The translations under genes were made by a program, and so were the position numbers. From assembly GCA_007128075.1 (NCBI GenBank), contig SKYD01000028.1, forward strand, positions 1-14,302: 14,302 nt of DNA, given 5' to 3'. Source of the stretch: Thiorhodovibrio sp. (GTDB taxonomy: Bacteria > Pseudomonadota > Gammaproteobacteria > Chromatiales > Chromatiaceae). The notes under the pieces were generated by a model. That model saw nothing but the letters and a program-made list of their open reading frames with translations, made no database searches and was not told the origin of the DNA. Of the stretch, positions 1 to 6,853 are shown in pieces (position 1 is the first letter of the stretch; each line of letters begins with the position of its first letter).

Positions 1-99
1 ACAGGCTCAAGTACCATAACTAACGACCTCAAAACTTTCCCGTTAAAAGAAAAACAGTATATCGATTTTTACGATTTTACAATCATAAAACATGATTGG

Positions 100-294
100 C
101 TACAGATCAAGAACACTACCAAGATTTTTCGCAAAAATATAATTTAACGAGTATAAATCAAGACCGCAGTTGGCGATAAGTTCTAATGAGGTCACAGGCT
201 GAGCTTGAAACCAACTGACTTCAGTGGCATTCTTCAACTCGTATACATTTTCCCAATGCGCTCTTCTGTCAAAATTTTGCACTTCCGTCTCCAA
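100..294 (-). pseudogene. N-terminal remnant of a class I SAM-dependent methyltransferase
   Basis: The reading frame encodes about 60 residues that begin like small SAM-dependent methyltransferases: an AHWENVY motif followed by TEVSWFQ and SLELI. In intact relatives (about 200 residues) this leads into the glycine-rich SAM-binding motif I. Here the family-like sequence stops after about residue 45 (IANCGLD), continues as unrelated AT-rich sequence (LYSLNYIFAKN...) and ends at a TAG, so no SAM-binding core is present. The open frame begins at a TTG at 294. A GTG at 280-282, six bases after GGAG, is a better-supported start. The piece lies just beyond the groEL terminator on the same strand. 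It is probably a truncated, non-functional relic; a short expressed peptide cannot be excluded. Confidence 0.6.
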
Positions 295-301
295 AATGAA
301 A

Positions 302-330
302 CCCCCAGCAAACGCAACGCTTGCTAGGGG
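302..330 (-). terminator. Rho-independent terminator of groESL
   Basis: A GC-rich stem-loop lies just past the groEL stop codon. Its arms are CCCCTAGCAA and TTGCTGGGGG as read on the minus strand, with a short loop region containing GCGTTGC. The one non-Watson-Crick position becomes a U.G wobble in the minus-strand transcript but a C/A mismatch in the plus-strand transcript, which fits the minus strand being the functional one. The stem is followed on the minus strand by TTTCATTTT, a passable U-rich tail. On the plus strand it is followed by CTTTTAA, so weak bidirectional action is possible. Confidence 0.8.
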
Positions 331-361
331 CTTTTAACACACAGGGTTAAGCCGGTTGGGC

Positions 362-2011
362 TTACATCATGTCCATGCCGCCCATACCACCCATGCCGCC
401 CATGCCACCGGCACCGCCAGCAGGTGCGTCGTCTTTTGGCTCTTCGGCAACCATCGCTTCAGTGGTGATCATCAGCCCGGCCACTGAGGATGCGTTTTGC
501 AGCGCGGTGCGGGTGACTTTGGTGGGATCAAGAATCCCCATTGCCACCATGTCACCATACTCGCCATTGGCGGCATTGTAGCCGTAGTTGCCCGTTCCGG
601 CGGCAACCTTGCTCATGACTACCGATGCCTCATCGCCAGCATTGGTGACGATCTGACGCAGCGGCTCTTCCATCGCACGGCGAGCGATGCTGATGCCGAC
701 ATCCTGGTCGTGGTTGTCGCCTTTGAGATCGCGCACTTTGTCGAGCGCACGCACCAGCGCCACCCCACCACCGGGGACGATGCCTTCCTCGACTGCCGCA
801 CGGGTGGCGTGCAGCGCATCTTCAACGCGGGCTTTCTTTTCTTTCATCTCAACTTCGGTCGCCGCGCCGACTTTGATCACCGCAACACCGCCAGCGAGTT
901 TTGCCAGCCGCTCTTGCAGCTTCTCGCGGTCGTAATCGGAGGTGGTCTCCTCGATCTGGGCGCGAATCTGCTCGCAACGGCTTTTGATGTCAACATCAGA
1001 GCCAGCACCGTCGATGATGGTGGTCTCTTCTTTGTTGACCTGGATTTTCTTGGCATTGCCCAGCTCGTTGAGGGTGGCTTTTTCCAGCGACAGCCCGACT
1101 TCCTCAGAAATTACGGTGGCACCGGTCAGAATGGCGATGTCTTGCAACATGGCTTTGCGACGGTCACCAAAGCCCGGGGCTTTGACGGCGCAAACTTTGA
1201 TGATGCCACGAATCGAGTTGACAACTAAGGTGGCTAACGCCTCGCCTTCGATGTCTTCAGCCACGATCATCAGCGGACGACCCGCCTTGGCAACGGCTTC
1301 GAGCACCGGCAGCAGATCGCGGATGTTAGAAATCTTTTTGTCGTGCAGCAGGATGAACGGATCTTCCAGCTCGCAGTTTTGGCTTTGCTGGTTATTAATA
1401 AAGTAGGGCGACAGATAGCCGCGATCAAACTGCATGCCCTCAACGACATCCAGCTCGTTGTGCAGCGACTTGCCTTCTTCAACAGTGATCACGCCTTCCT
1501 TGCCGACTTTTTCCATCGCCTCGGCAATGATCTTGCCGATGGACTCGTCGCTGTTGGCAGAAATAGTGCCCACCTGGGCGATTTCTTTGTTATCAGAGCA
1601 GGGACGCGACAGATCGCGCAGCCCATTGACAGCCGCCTCGACGGCTTTGTCCATGCCGCGCTTGAGATCCATCGGGTTCATGCCGGCTGCGACAGCTTTT
1701 AGCCCTTCGCGCACCATCGCTTGCGCCAAAACAGTCGCGGTGGTGGTGCCATCACCAGCGATGTCAGAGGTGTGCGAGGCAACCTCCTTGACCATCTGCG
1801 CACCCATGTTTTCGAACTTGTCTTTAAGCTCGATCTCTTTGGCAACCGACACGCCGTCTTTGGTGACGGTGGGTGCGCCAAAGGATTTTTCTAAGACCAC
1901 ATTGCGGCCTTTTGGCCCCAAAGTGACCTTGACCGCATTGGCCAGCACATTCACGCCATTCATCATGCGCGTGCGCGCATCACTGCTGAATTTAACTTCT
2001 TTTGCACTCAT
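362..2011 (-). CDS. groEL: GroEL, 60-kDa chaperonin
   Basis: ATP-driven folding chaperonin of the cytoplasm. It forms a double heptameric ring that works with the GroES lid. The 549-residue product has the normal length and aligns to the family from end to end: MSAKEVKFSSDAR at the N-terminus, the nucleotide-binding GDGTTT motif with Asp87, the conserved EDALHATRAAVEEGIVPGGG-type region near residue 400, and a flexible Gly-Gly-Met repeat tail ending GGMDMM. The ATG start is preceded by AGGAG with seven bases of spacing. It lies about 50 bases downstream of groES, is cotranscribed with it from the CIRCE-controlled promoter, and is followed by a terminator. No defect is visible. GroEL assists nitrogenase folding in several diazotrophs, so its position beside nifHDK may matter, but that link is inference. 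Confidence 0.99.
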   Translation of the reverse strand: MSAKEVKFSSDARTRMMNGVNVLANAVKVTLGPKGRNVVLEKSFGAPTVTKDGVSVAKEIELKDKFENMGAQMVKEVASHTSDIAGDGTTTATVLAQAMVREGLKAVAAGMNPMDLKRGMDKAVEAAVNGLRDLSRPCSDNKEIAQVGTISANSDESIGKIIAEAMEKVGKEGVITVEEGKSLHNELDVVEGMQFDRGYLSPYFINNQQSQNCELEDPFILLHDKKISNIRDLLPVLEAVAKAGRPLMIVAEDIEGEALATLVVNSIRGIIKVCAVKAPGFGDRRKAMLQDIAILTGATVISEEVGLSLEKATLNELGNAKKIQVNKEETTIIDGAGSDVDIKSRCEQIRAQIEETTSDYDREKLQERLAKLAGGVAVIKVGAATEVEMKEKKARVEDALHATRAAVEEGIVPGGGVALVRALDKVRDLKGDNHDQDVGISIARRAMEEPLRQIVTNAGDEASVVMSKVAAGTGNYGYNAANGEYGDMVAMGILDPTKVTRTALQNASSVAGLMITTEAMVAEEPKDDAPAGGAGGMGGMGGMGGMDMM

Positions 2012-2062
2012 TGAGAAACTCCTAAATGATTGATCTTGGTGGATAATGGGTCGCCGGCGGGC

Positions 2063-2353
2063 TTAGCCTTCGATAACGGCCATGATGTCTTCTTCACGCA
2101 TGACCAACACTTCTTGGCCATCGATCTTGACCTCGGTGCCGGAATATTTGCCAAACAGCACTTTGTCGCCGACCTTGACATCCAGGTCCCGCTTGGTGCC
2201 GTTCTCCAGAATTTTGCCGTTGCCAACGGCGAGAACTTCGCCGCGAATGGGTTTTTCAGTCGCTGAATCAGGAATCACGATGCCACCGGCTGAGGTGCGC
2301 TCTTCTTCCATGCGACGGATCACGACGCGATCATGCAAAGGACGAATGTTCAT
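2063..2353 (-). CDS. groES: GroES, 10-kDa co-chaperonin
   Basis: Heptameric lid of the GroEL folding chamber, acting in the cytoplasm. The 96-residue product begins MNIRPLHDRVVIRR, contains the mobile-loop segment EEERTSAGGIVIP (roughly residues 15-28) that contacts GroEL, and ends in the usual VLVMREEDIMAVIEG beta-strand region. The open frame extends 33 codons further upstream, through the promoter and operator. The true start is the ATG at 2351-2353, because the family N-terminus begins there and GGGAG lies seven bases before it. It is the first gene of the groES-groEL operon. Confidence 0.99.
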   Translation of the reverse strand: MNIRPLHDRVVIRRMEEERTSAGGIVIPDSATEKPIRGEVLAVGNGKILENGTKRDLDVKVGDKVLFGKYSGTEVKIDGQEVLVMREEDIMAVIEG

Positions 2354-2441
2354 TAGGTCTCTCCCATTAAGGTATTGATACATTGAGATGACTGACACAG
2401 CCATCCACGATAAAACTAAAAATCCCGCAGGGTGCTGGTTG

Positions 2442-2468
2442 TTAGCACTCATGTCTAGCGAGTGCTAA
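2442..2468 (-). promoter_or_regulatory. CIRCE operator (HrcA binding site) of groESL
   Basis: A perfect 9-9-9 CIRCE element: TTAGCACTC, nine spacer bases, then GAGTGCTAA, with no mismatch to the consensus. It covers the expected transcription start just downstream of the -10 box and lies about 90 bases before the groES ATG. CIRCE is bound by the HrcA repressor, whose activity depends on GroEL, so the operon is expected to be repressed until chaperonin is titrated by unfolded protein. HrcA itself is not encoded in this window. Confidence 0.97.
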
Positions 2469-2495
2469 TAATAGCGATTGCTGGCGTATTGTCAA
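2468..2495 (-). promoter_or_regulatory. Sigma70-type promoter of groESL
   Basis: On the minus strand a perfect -35 box TTGACA (2490-2495) is separated by 16 bases from a near-consensus -10 box TATTAT (2468-2473). The -10 box abuts the CIRCE operator, the arrangement used for HrcA repression. I saw no clear heat-shock sigma32-type promoter, so control is probably mainly through HrcA. Confidence 0.85.
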
Positions 2496-2526
2496 GGGGG
2501 GCAAGCAAAGAAATTTAAGCCGCCGA

Positions 2527-2542
2527 TGTCGGCATTCATACA
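2527..2542 (+). promoter_or_regulatory. NifA upstream activator sequence
   Basis: TGT, ten bases, ACA: an exact match to the NifA enhancer consensus. It lies about 100 bases upstream of the -24 element of the nifH promoter, within the usual range for NifA sites. The motif is short, so the call rests on its position relative to a consensus sigma54 promoter in front of nifH. It also lies about 32 bases upstream of the divergent groESL -35 box. Confidence 0.75.
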
Positions 2543-2611
2543 GCGCGGCAAGCGAGTTGTTGCGTCCCGTCCGCTCCAAGCGGTGCAGCAGCTTGCAAGC
2601 AATGCCAATTA

Positions 2612-2624
2612 AATCAATGATCTA
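2612..2624 (+). promoter_or_regulatory. Candidate IHF site between NifA site and nifH promoter
   Basis: AATCAATGATCTA matches the IHF consensus WATCAANNNNTTR at all but one specified position, in an AT-rich patch. It sits between the NifA site and the sigma54 promoter, where IHF usually bends DNA to bring NifA to the polymerase. The motif is degenerate, so position is the main support. Confidence 0.45.
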
Positions 2625-2640
2625 GCTGCGCTTTTCGACT

Positions 2641-2656
2641 TGGCACAACGCTTGCT
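2641..2656 (+). promoter_or_regulatory. Sigma54 (-24/-12) promoter of the nif operon
   Basis: TGGCAC, five bases, TTGCT: a perfect sigma54 promoter with correct GG-to-GC spacing. Transcription should start roughly 10-12 bases downstream, near 2666-2668, leaving a leader of about 55 bases before nifH. With the NifA site upstream this gives nitrogen-limitation control of nifHDKT and the genes behind it. Confidence 0.95.
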
Positions 2657-2721
2657 TTAATTTGGCTGAACAACAATTTTGTCCCACCGCCCCACCAGGG
2701 CGAGCAACCAGGAGATTTTTT

Positions 2722-3609
2722 ATGGCAATGCGTCAATGTGCGATTTACGGCAAAGGTGGCATCGGCAAATCCACCACCACCCAAAATTTAGTTGCGGGGC
2801 TGGCGGAGCTTGGCAAAAAAGTCATGATCGTCGGCTGCGACCCCAAGGCTGACTCCACCCGACTGATCCTGCACTCTAAGGCTCAGGACACCATCATGCA
2901 GATGGCAGCCGATGCCGGCTCGGTTGAGGATCTAGAGCTTGAGGATGTCATGGCGGTCGGCTATGGCGGCATCAAGTGCGTCGAGTCCGGCGGTCCAGAG
3001 CCAGGTGTGGGCTGTGCAGGTCGCGGGGTGATCACCGCGATCAACTTCTTAGAAGAAGAAGGGGCTTACGAAGAAGATCTAGACTTTGTGTTCTACGATG
3101 TACTCGGCGATGTGGTGTGCGGCGGCTTTGCGATGCCGATTCGTGAAAACAAAGCCCAAGAGATTTACATCGTGGTTTCTGGCGAGATGATGGCGATGTT
3201 TGCTGCCAACAACATTGCCAAGGGCATCTGCAAATATGCCAGCTCGGGCAGCGTGCGTCTGGCCGGGCTGATCTGCAACAGCCGCAACACCGCCCGCGAA
3301 GATGAGCTGATTATCGAGCTGGCGCGTCAGCTTGGCACCCAAATGATTCATTTCGTGCCCCGCGACAATGTGGTGCAACGGGCTGAGATTCGCCGCATGA
3401 CGGTGATCGAATACGATCCCAAAGCCAAGCAGGCTGATGAATACCGCGCCCTAGCGCAGAAGATCATCGACAACAAGCTGTTTGTGGTGCCAACCCCGAT
3501 CAGCATGGATGAGCTTGAAGATCTGTTGATGAAATTCGGCATCCTCGAAGGCGAGGACGAGAGCATTGTCGGCAAAACTGCTGCTGAAGAAGCCGCTGCT
3601 GCTGCCTAA
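2722..3609 (+). CDS. nifH: Nitrogenase iron protein (dinitrogenase reductase)
   Basis: Homodimeric [4Fe-4S] ATPase that passes electrons to the MoFe protein. The 295-residue product shows the P-loop GKGGIGKS (residues 10-17), the switch region around CDPKADSTR, and the two cluster cysteines Cys98 and Cys133 (97 and 132 in Azotobacter numbering without Met). Arg101, in GCAGRGV, is the site that DraT ADP-ribosylates in bacteria that have that system. The start is the ATG after AGGAGA with six bases of spacing. An upstream in-frame extension of 20 codons lacks family similarity and begins before the predicted transcription start. It is the first gene of the operon, directly under the sigma54/NifA promoter. 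The C-terminus carries a short Ala/Glu-rich tail, a variable region in the family. Confidence 0.99.
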   Translation: MAMRQCAIYGKGGIGKSTTTQNLVAGLAELGKKVMIVGCDPKADSTRLILHSKAQDTIMQMAADAGSVEDLELEDVMAVGYGGIKCVESGGPEPGVGCAGRGVITAINFLEEEGAYEEDLDFVFYDVLGDVVCGGFAMPIRENKAQEIYIVVSGEMMAMFAANNIAKGICKYASSGSVRLAGLICNSRNTAREDELIIELARQLGTQMIHFVPRDNVVQRAEIRRMTVIEYDPKAKQADEYRALAQKIIDNKLFVVPTPISMDELEDLLMKFGILEGEDESIVGKTAAEEAAAAA

Positions 3610-3628
3610 TTGTTTGTTTTCCCACTCT

Positions 3629-3660
3629 GCGACCGTCCGCGAATGAGCGGCGGCGCTTTT
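3629..3660 (+). terminator. Stem-loop with T4 tail between nifH and nifD (attenuator-like)
   Basis: Twenty bases after the nifH stop lies a GC-only stem of ten pairs (GCG, CCG, CCGC against GCGGCGGCGC). It has two single-base bulges and a six-base loop, and is followed by TTTT. The shape is that of a weak intrinsic terminator or a 3' stabiliser. In other diazotrophs more nifH than nifDK transcript accumulates, and such a structure could contribute; that function is inferred here. Confidence 0.6.
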
Positions 3661-3677
3661 GATGAGGATGTGCCCCG

Positions 3678-5129
3678 ATGTCTGCAATGACCCGTGAAGA
3701 AACCCAGGCTTTAATTCAAGAAGTGCTGGAAGTGTATCCCGAAAAAGCGAGAAAGGATCGTGCCAAGCATTTGGCAGTCAATGATCCAACGCTGGAACAA
3801 TCCAAACAATGTATCACCTCTAACCGTAAATCCCAGCCTGGGGTGATGACCATTCGTGGCTGTGCCTATGCTGGCTCACGCGGGGTGGTCTGGGGGCCGG
3901 TGAAAGATATGGTGCATATCTCACATGGTCCCGTCGGCTGTGGTGCCTACTCGCGTGGTGGGCGGCGCAATTACTATGTCGGTCACACTGGTGTTGACAG
4001 CTTCGCCACCATCAATTTTACCTCCGATTTCCAAGAAAAGGACATCGTGTTCGGGGGCGACAAAAAGCTCGACAAGCTGATCGATGAAATCAACGAGCTG
4101 TTTCCGCTGGTCAAGGGGATTTCGGTGCAGTCGGAATGTCCGATTGGGCTGATTGGCGATGACATCGAAGCGGTGTCCAAGAAAAAAGCCAAAGACATCA
4201 AAAAGCCAGTGATTCCAGTGCGCTGCGAAGGTTTCCGTGGGGTGTCGCAATCACTCGGCCATCACATCGCCAATGATGCGCTGCGTGACTGGGTATTACC
4301 CAATCGTGACGGTGATTCAAAATTTGAATCAACACCCTATGATGTGGCGATTCTCGGTGACTACAACATCGGTGGTGATGCGTGGTCAAACCGCATTTTG
4401 CTTGAGGAGATGGGGCTGCGGGTGGTGGCGATGTGGACAGGTGACGGCACCTTGCCAGAATTGGAGTTAAGCTCCAAGGTCAAGCTCAACTTGGTGATGT
4501 GCTATCGCTCGATCAACTACATCACCCGTCACATGGAAGAGAAATATGGTATTCCGTGGATGGAATACAACTTTTTTGGGCCAACCAAAATCGCCGAATC
4601 GCTGCGCAAAATCGCTGCCTTCTTCGATGAGACCATTCAGGCCAATGCCGAAAAAGTCATTGCCAAATATCAGGCTGAGTATGAGGCGGTCATCGCCAAG
4701 TATCGCCCGCGCCTCGAAGGCAAGAAAGTGATGCTCTATGTTGGCGGTCTGCGTCCGCGCCACATCGTTGGTGCTTATGAAGATTTAGGCATGGAAGTCA
4801 TTGGCACCGGCTATGAGTTTGCGCATAACGACGATTATGACCGCACGCTCAAAGAAATGGACAACGCCACCTTGCTCTATGACGATGTCACTGGCTATGA
4901 GCTGGAGGAATTCGTCAAGCGCTTAAAGCCCGATCTGATTGGCTCCGGGGTCAAGGAGAAATACATCTTCCAGAAGATGGGGATTCCCTTCCGCCAGATG
5001 CACTCCTGGGATTATTCCGGCCCTTATCACGGCTATGACGGCTTTGCCATCTTTGCCCGCGATATGGATATGACCGTCAACAATCCTTGTTGGGATAAGC
5101 TGCGCGCTCCGTGGCAAAAAACCGCGTAA
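3678..5129 (+). CDS. nifD: Nitrogenase MoFe protein alpha chain
   Basis: Alpha subunit of dinitrogenase, holding FeMo-co and half of the P-cluster. The 483-residue product keeps Azotobacter numbering: P-cluster ligands Cys62, Cys88 and Cys154, FeMo-co ligands Cys275 and His442, and active-site residues Val70, Arg96, Gln191 and His195. The spacing CEGFRGVSQSLGHH is typical of molybdenum nitrogenase. It has no extra insertion and is not a vanadium or iron-only form, which also would need a delta subunit gene (vnfG/anfG) between nifD and nifK; none is present. The start ATG follows GAGGA at nine bases; an ATG three codons later is an alternative. It is the second gene of the operon. Confidence 0.99.
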   Translation: MSAMTREETQALIQEVLEVYPEKARKDRAKHLAVNDPTLEQSKQCITSNRKSQPGVMTIRGCAYAGSRGVVWGPVKDMVHISHGPVGCGAYSRGGRRNYYVGHTGVDSFATINFTSDFQEKDIVFGGDKKLDKLIDEINELFPLVKGISVQSECPIGLIGDDIEAVSKKKAKDIKKPVIPVRCEGFRGVSQSLGHHIANDALRDWVLPNRDGDSKFESTPYDVAILGDYNIGGDAWSNRILLEEMGLRVVAMWTGDGTLPELELSSKVKLNLVMCYRSINYITRHMEEKYGIPWMEYNFFGPTKIAESLRKIAAFFDETIQANAEKVIAKYQAEYEAVIAKYRPRLEGKKVMLYVGGLRPRHIVGAYEDLGMEVIGTGYEFAHNDDYDRTLKEMDNATLLYDDVTGYELEEFVKRLKPDLIGSGVKEKYIFQKMGIPFRQMHSWDYSGPYHGYDGFAIFARDMDMTVNNPCWDKLRAPWQKTA

Positions 5130-5140
5130 TGCTGTTGACA

Positions 5141-5163
5141 GCCCTGCTGGCAAACAGCAGGGC
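5141..5163 (+). other. Perfect 9-bp stem-loop after nifD
   Basis: GCCCTGCTG and CAGCAGGGC enclose a five-base loop GCAAA, starting 11 bases after the nifD stop codon. No T-run follows, so it is more likely an mRNA-stabilising or processing structure than a terminator, which fits nifK being translated downstream in the same operon. Confidence 0.65.
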
Positions 5164-5198
5164 AACCAGTCCCCCAATCATTAAACCCAATGCCGTTG

Positions 5199-5215
5199 TC
5201 CGCAGATGAGCGGCG
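5199..5215 (+). repeat. Short motif shared by the nifH-nifD and nifD-nifK gaps
   Basis: TCCGCAGATGAGCGGCG here matches TCCGCGAATGAGCGGCG at 3636-3652 at 15 of 17 positions. Both copies form a CCGC/GCGG hairpin and sit shortly before the ribosome-binding site of the next gene (nifK here, nifD there). This could be a duplicated intergenic element or convergent structure; the role is unknown. Confidence 0.5.
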
Positions 5216-5232
5216 CGGTTGGAGTGAACGCT

Positions 5233-6804
5233 ATGAGTCAAACCATCGAAAAAATTAAACCCTGTTATCCGTTGTTTACGGATGATGACTATGCCGAGAG
5301 CTTCAGACACAAGCGCGAGATGTTTGAGGAAGCGCCGTCGGCTGATCAGGTCGAGGATATTTTCCAGTGGACGACCACTGTCGAATACCAGGAACTCAAT
5401 TTCAAACGCGAAGCCCTGACCATCGATCCGGCAAAAGCCTGTCAGCCGCTGGGCTCGGTGCTGTGCGCCCTGGGCTTTGAAAAAACTCTGCCCTATGTGC
5501 ATGGCTCGCAAGGCTGTGTGGCGTATTTCCGCACCTATTTTAACCGCCATTTCAAAGAGCCGATTGCCTGTGTCTCGGATTCGATGACTGAGGATGCGGC
5601 GGTGTTTGGCGGCCAAAAGAACATGTTCGACGGCCTGCAAAATGCCAAGGCACTCTATAAGCCAGAGATGATGGCGATCTCGACCACCTGCATGGCCGAG
5701 GTCATCGGTGACGATCTCAACGCCTTTATCGGCAATGCCAAAAAAGAAGGCTATATTCCACCAGAGTTCCCGACCCCCTTTGCCCACACCCCGAGCTTTG
5801 TTGGCAGCCACACCACCGGCTGGGACAACATGTTCGAGGGCGTGATCCGCTATTTCACAGTCAATGACATGGACGGCAAAAGCGTCGGCTCCAATGGCAA
5901 GATCAACCTGGTGCCCGGCTTCGAGACCTATCTGGGCAACTATCGGGTCATGCACCGCATGATGAAAGAGATGGGCGTTGGCTACAGCCTGCTGTGCGAT
6001 CCCACCGAGGTGCTCGACACCCCTGCCGATGGCGAGTATCGGATGTACGCCGGTGGCACCACCATTGATGAGATCAAGGACGCACCCAACGCCATCGACA
6101 CCTTGCTGCTCCAGCCTTGGCAGTTGGTCAAAACCAAGAAATTTGTTGACACCACTTGGAAACAGCCCGCAACCGCGATCAACATCCCGATGGGGCTGGA
6201 ATGGACCGATGACTTTTTGATGAAAGTCTCCGAGCTGACTGGCACCCCGATTCCTGAATCGCTTGCCAAGGAACGGGGGCGTTTGGTTGACATGATCACC
6301 GACAGCCATCAGTGGCTGCACGGCAAACAATTCGCACTCTATGGCGATGCTGATTTTGTGTTGGGCTTGACCAAGTTTTTACTCGAACTGGGTGCCGAGC
6401 CAAAGCATATTCTGTGCAATCAGGCCAACAAGCGTTGGAAAAAAGCCGTGGAAGCCGTGCTCGCTGAGTCGCCCTATGGCAAAGGCTGCGAGGTGTATCT
6501 CAACAAAGATCTGTGGCATCTGCGCTCGCTATGTTTTACTGCCAAGCCCGATTTCTTGATCGGCAATAGCTATGGCAAATACATCCAGCGCGACACCTTG
6601 CACAAAGGCAAGGAGTTCGAGGTGCCGTTGATCCGGCTCGGCTTCCCGATCTTTGACCGCCACCATCTGCATCGCATGACCACCTTAGGCTACGAGGGGG
6701 CGATGTATATGCTCACCACCATCGTCAATGCCGTGCTTGAGCGTCTCGATGAAGAAACGCGGATCATGGGCAAAACCGACTTTAACTACGATCTGGTGCG
6801 TTAA
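5233..6804 (+). CDS. nifK: Nitrogenase MoFe protein beta chain
   Basis: Beta subunit of dinitrogenase, which shares the P-cluster with NifD. The 523-residue product has the P-cluster ligands Cys70, Cys95 and Cys153, plus Ser188, at the same numbers as Azotobacter NifK. It also has the conserved HGSQGCVAYFR and STTCMAEVIGDD segments and the C-terminal FNYDLVR-type end. The chosen ATG follows GGAG at eight bases and gives the standard N-terminus MSQTIEKIKP. An upstream in-frame ATG adds nine residues but overlaps the intergenic hairpin and has no better ribosome-binding site. It is the third gene of the operon; nothing is missing or altered. Confidence 0.99.
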   Translation: MSQTIEKIKPCYPLFTDDDYAESFRHKREMFEEAPSADQVEDIFQWTTTVEYQELNFKREALTIDPAKACQPLGSVLCALGFEKTLPYVHGSQGCVAYFRTYFNRHFKEPIACVSDSMTEDAAVFGGQKNMFDGLQNAKALYKPEMMAISTTCMAEVIGDDLNAFIGNAKKEGYIPPEFPTPFAHTPSFVGSHTTGWDNMFEGVIRYFTVNDMDGKSVGSNGKINLVPGFETYLGNYRVMHRMMKEMGVGYSLLCDPTEVLDTPADGEYRMYAGGTTIDEIKDAPNAIDTLLLQPWQLVKTKKFVDTTWKQPATAINIPMGLEWTDDFLMKVSELTGTPIPESLAKERGRLVDMITDSHQWLHGKQFALYGDADFVLGLTKFLLELGAEPKHILCNQANKRWKKAVEAVLAESPYGKGCEVYLNKDLWHLRSLCFTAKPDFLIGNSYGKYIQRDTLHKGKEFEVPLIRLGFPIFDRHHLHRMTTLGYEGAMYMLTTIVNAVLERLDEETRIMGKTDFNYDLVR

Positions 6805-6812
6805 TGCGCACT

Positions 6813-6840
6813 CGCCGTCTGCTCTGCGGAGTAGACGGCG
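6813..6840 (+). other. Strong stem-loop between nifK and nifT
   Basis: CGCCGTCT/AGACGGCG forms eight perfect pairs, continued by a G.U pair and CTC/GAG, closing on the tetraloop TGCG: twelve pairs in all. It begins eight bases after the nifK stop and ends just before the nifT ribosome-binding site. It lacks a T-run, so it probably protects or punctuates the nifHDK message rather than ending it. Confidence 0.7.
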
Positions 6841-6853
6841 CGAGGAACCTATC

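Noticed and set aside
81..97. AATCAT / ATGATT inverted repeat in the AT-rich left edge
   Set aside because: Only six base pairs in very AT-rich sequence; common by chance, and with no T-run or nearby gene end to give it a role.
497..1228. 243-codon open frame antisense to groEL
   Set aside because: It lies wholly inside groEL, with no start signal and no recognisable protein family.
2063..2452. Longer GroES reading with 33 extra N-terminal residues
   Set aside because: The extension runs across the -10-proximal CIRCE operator and the untranslated leader; GroES starts at the ATG at 2351-2353.
2662..2721. N-terminal extension of NifH
   Set aside because: It begins at or before the predicted sigma54 transcription start and has no similarity to NifH; the ATG at 2722 has a strong ribosome-binding site.
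5077..6330. 417-codon open frame antisense to nifK
   Set aside because: It mirrors the conserved NifK reading frame, has no ribosome-binding site or recognisable domain, and its composition is that of a codon-bias shadow.
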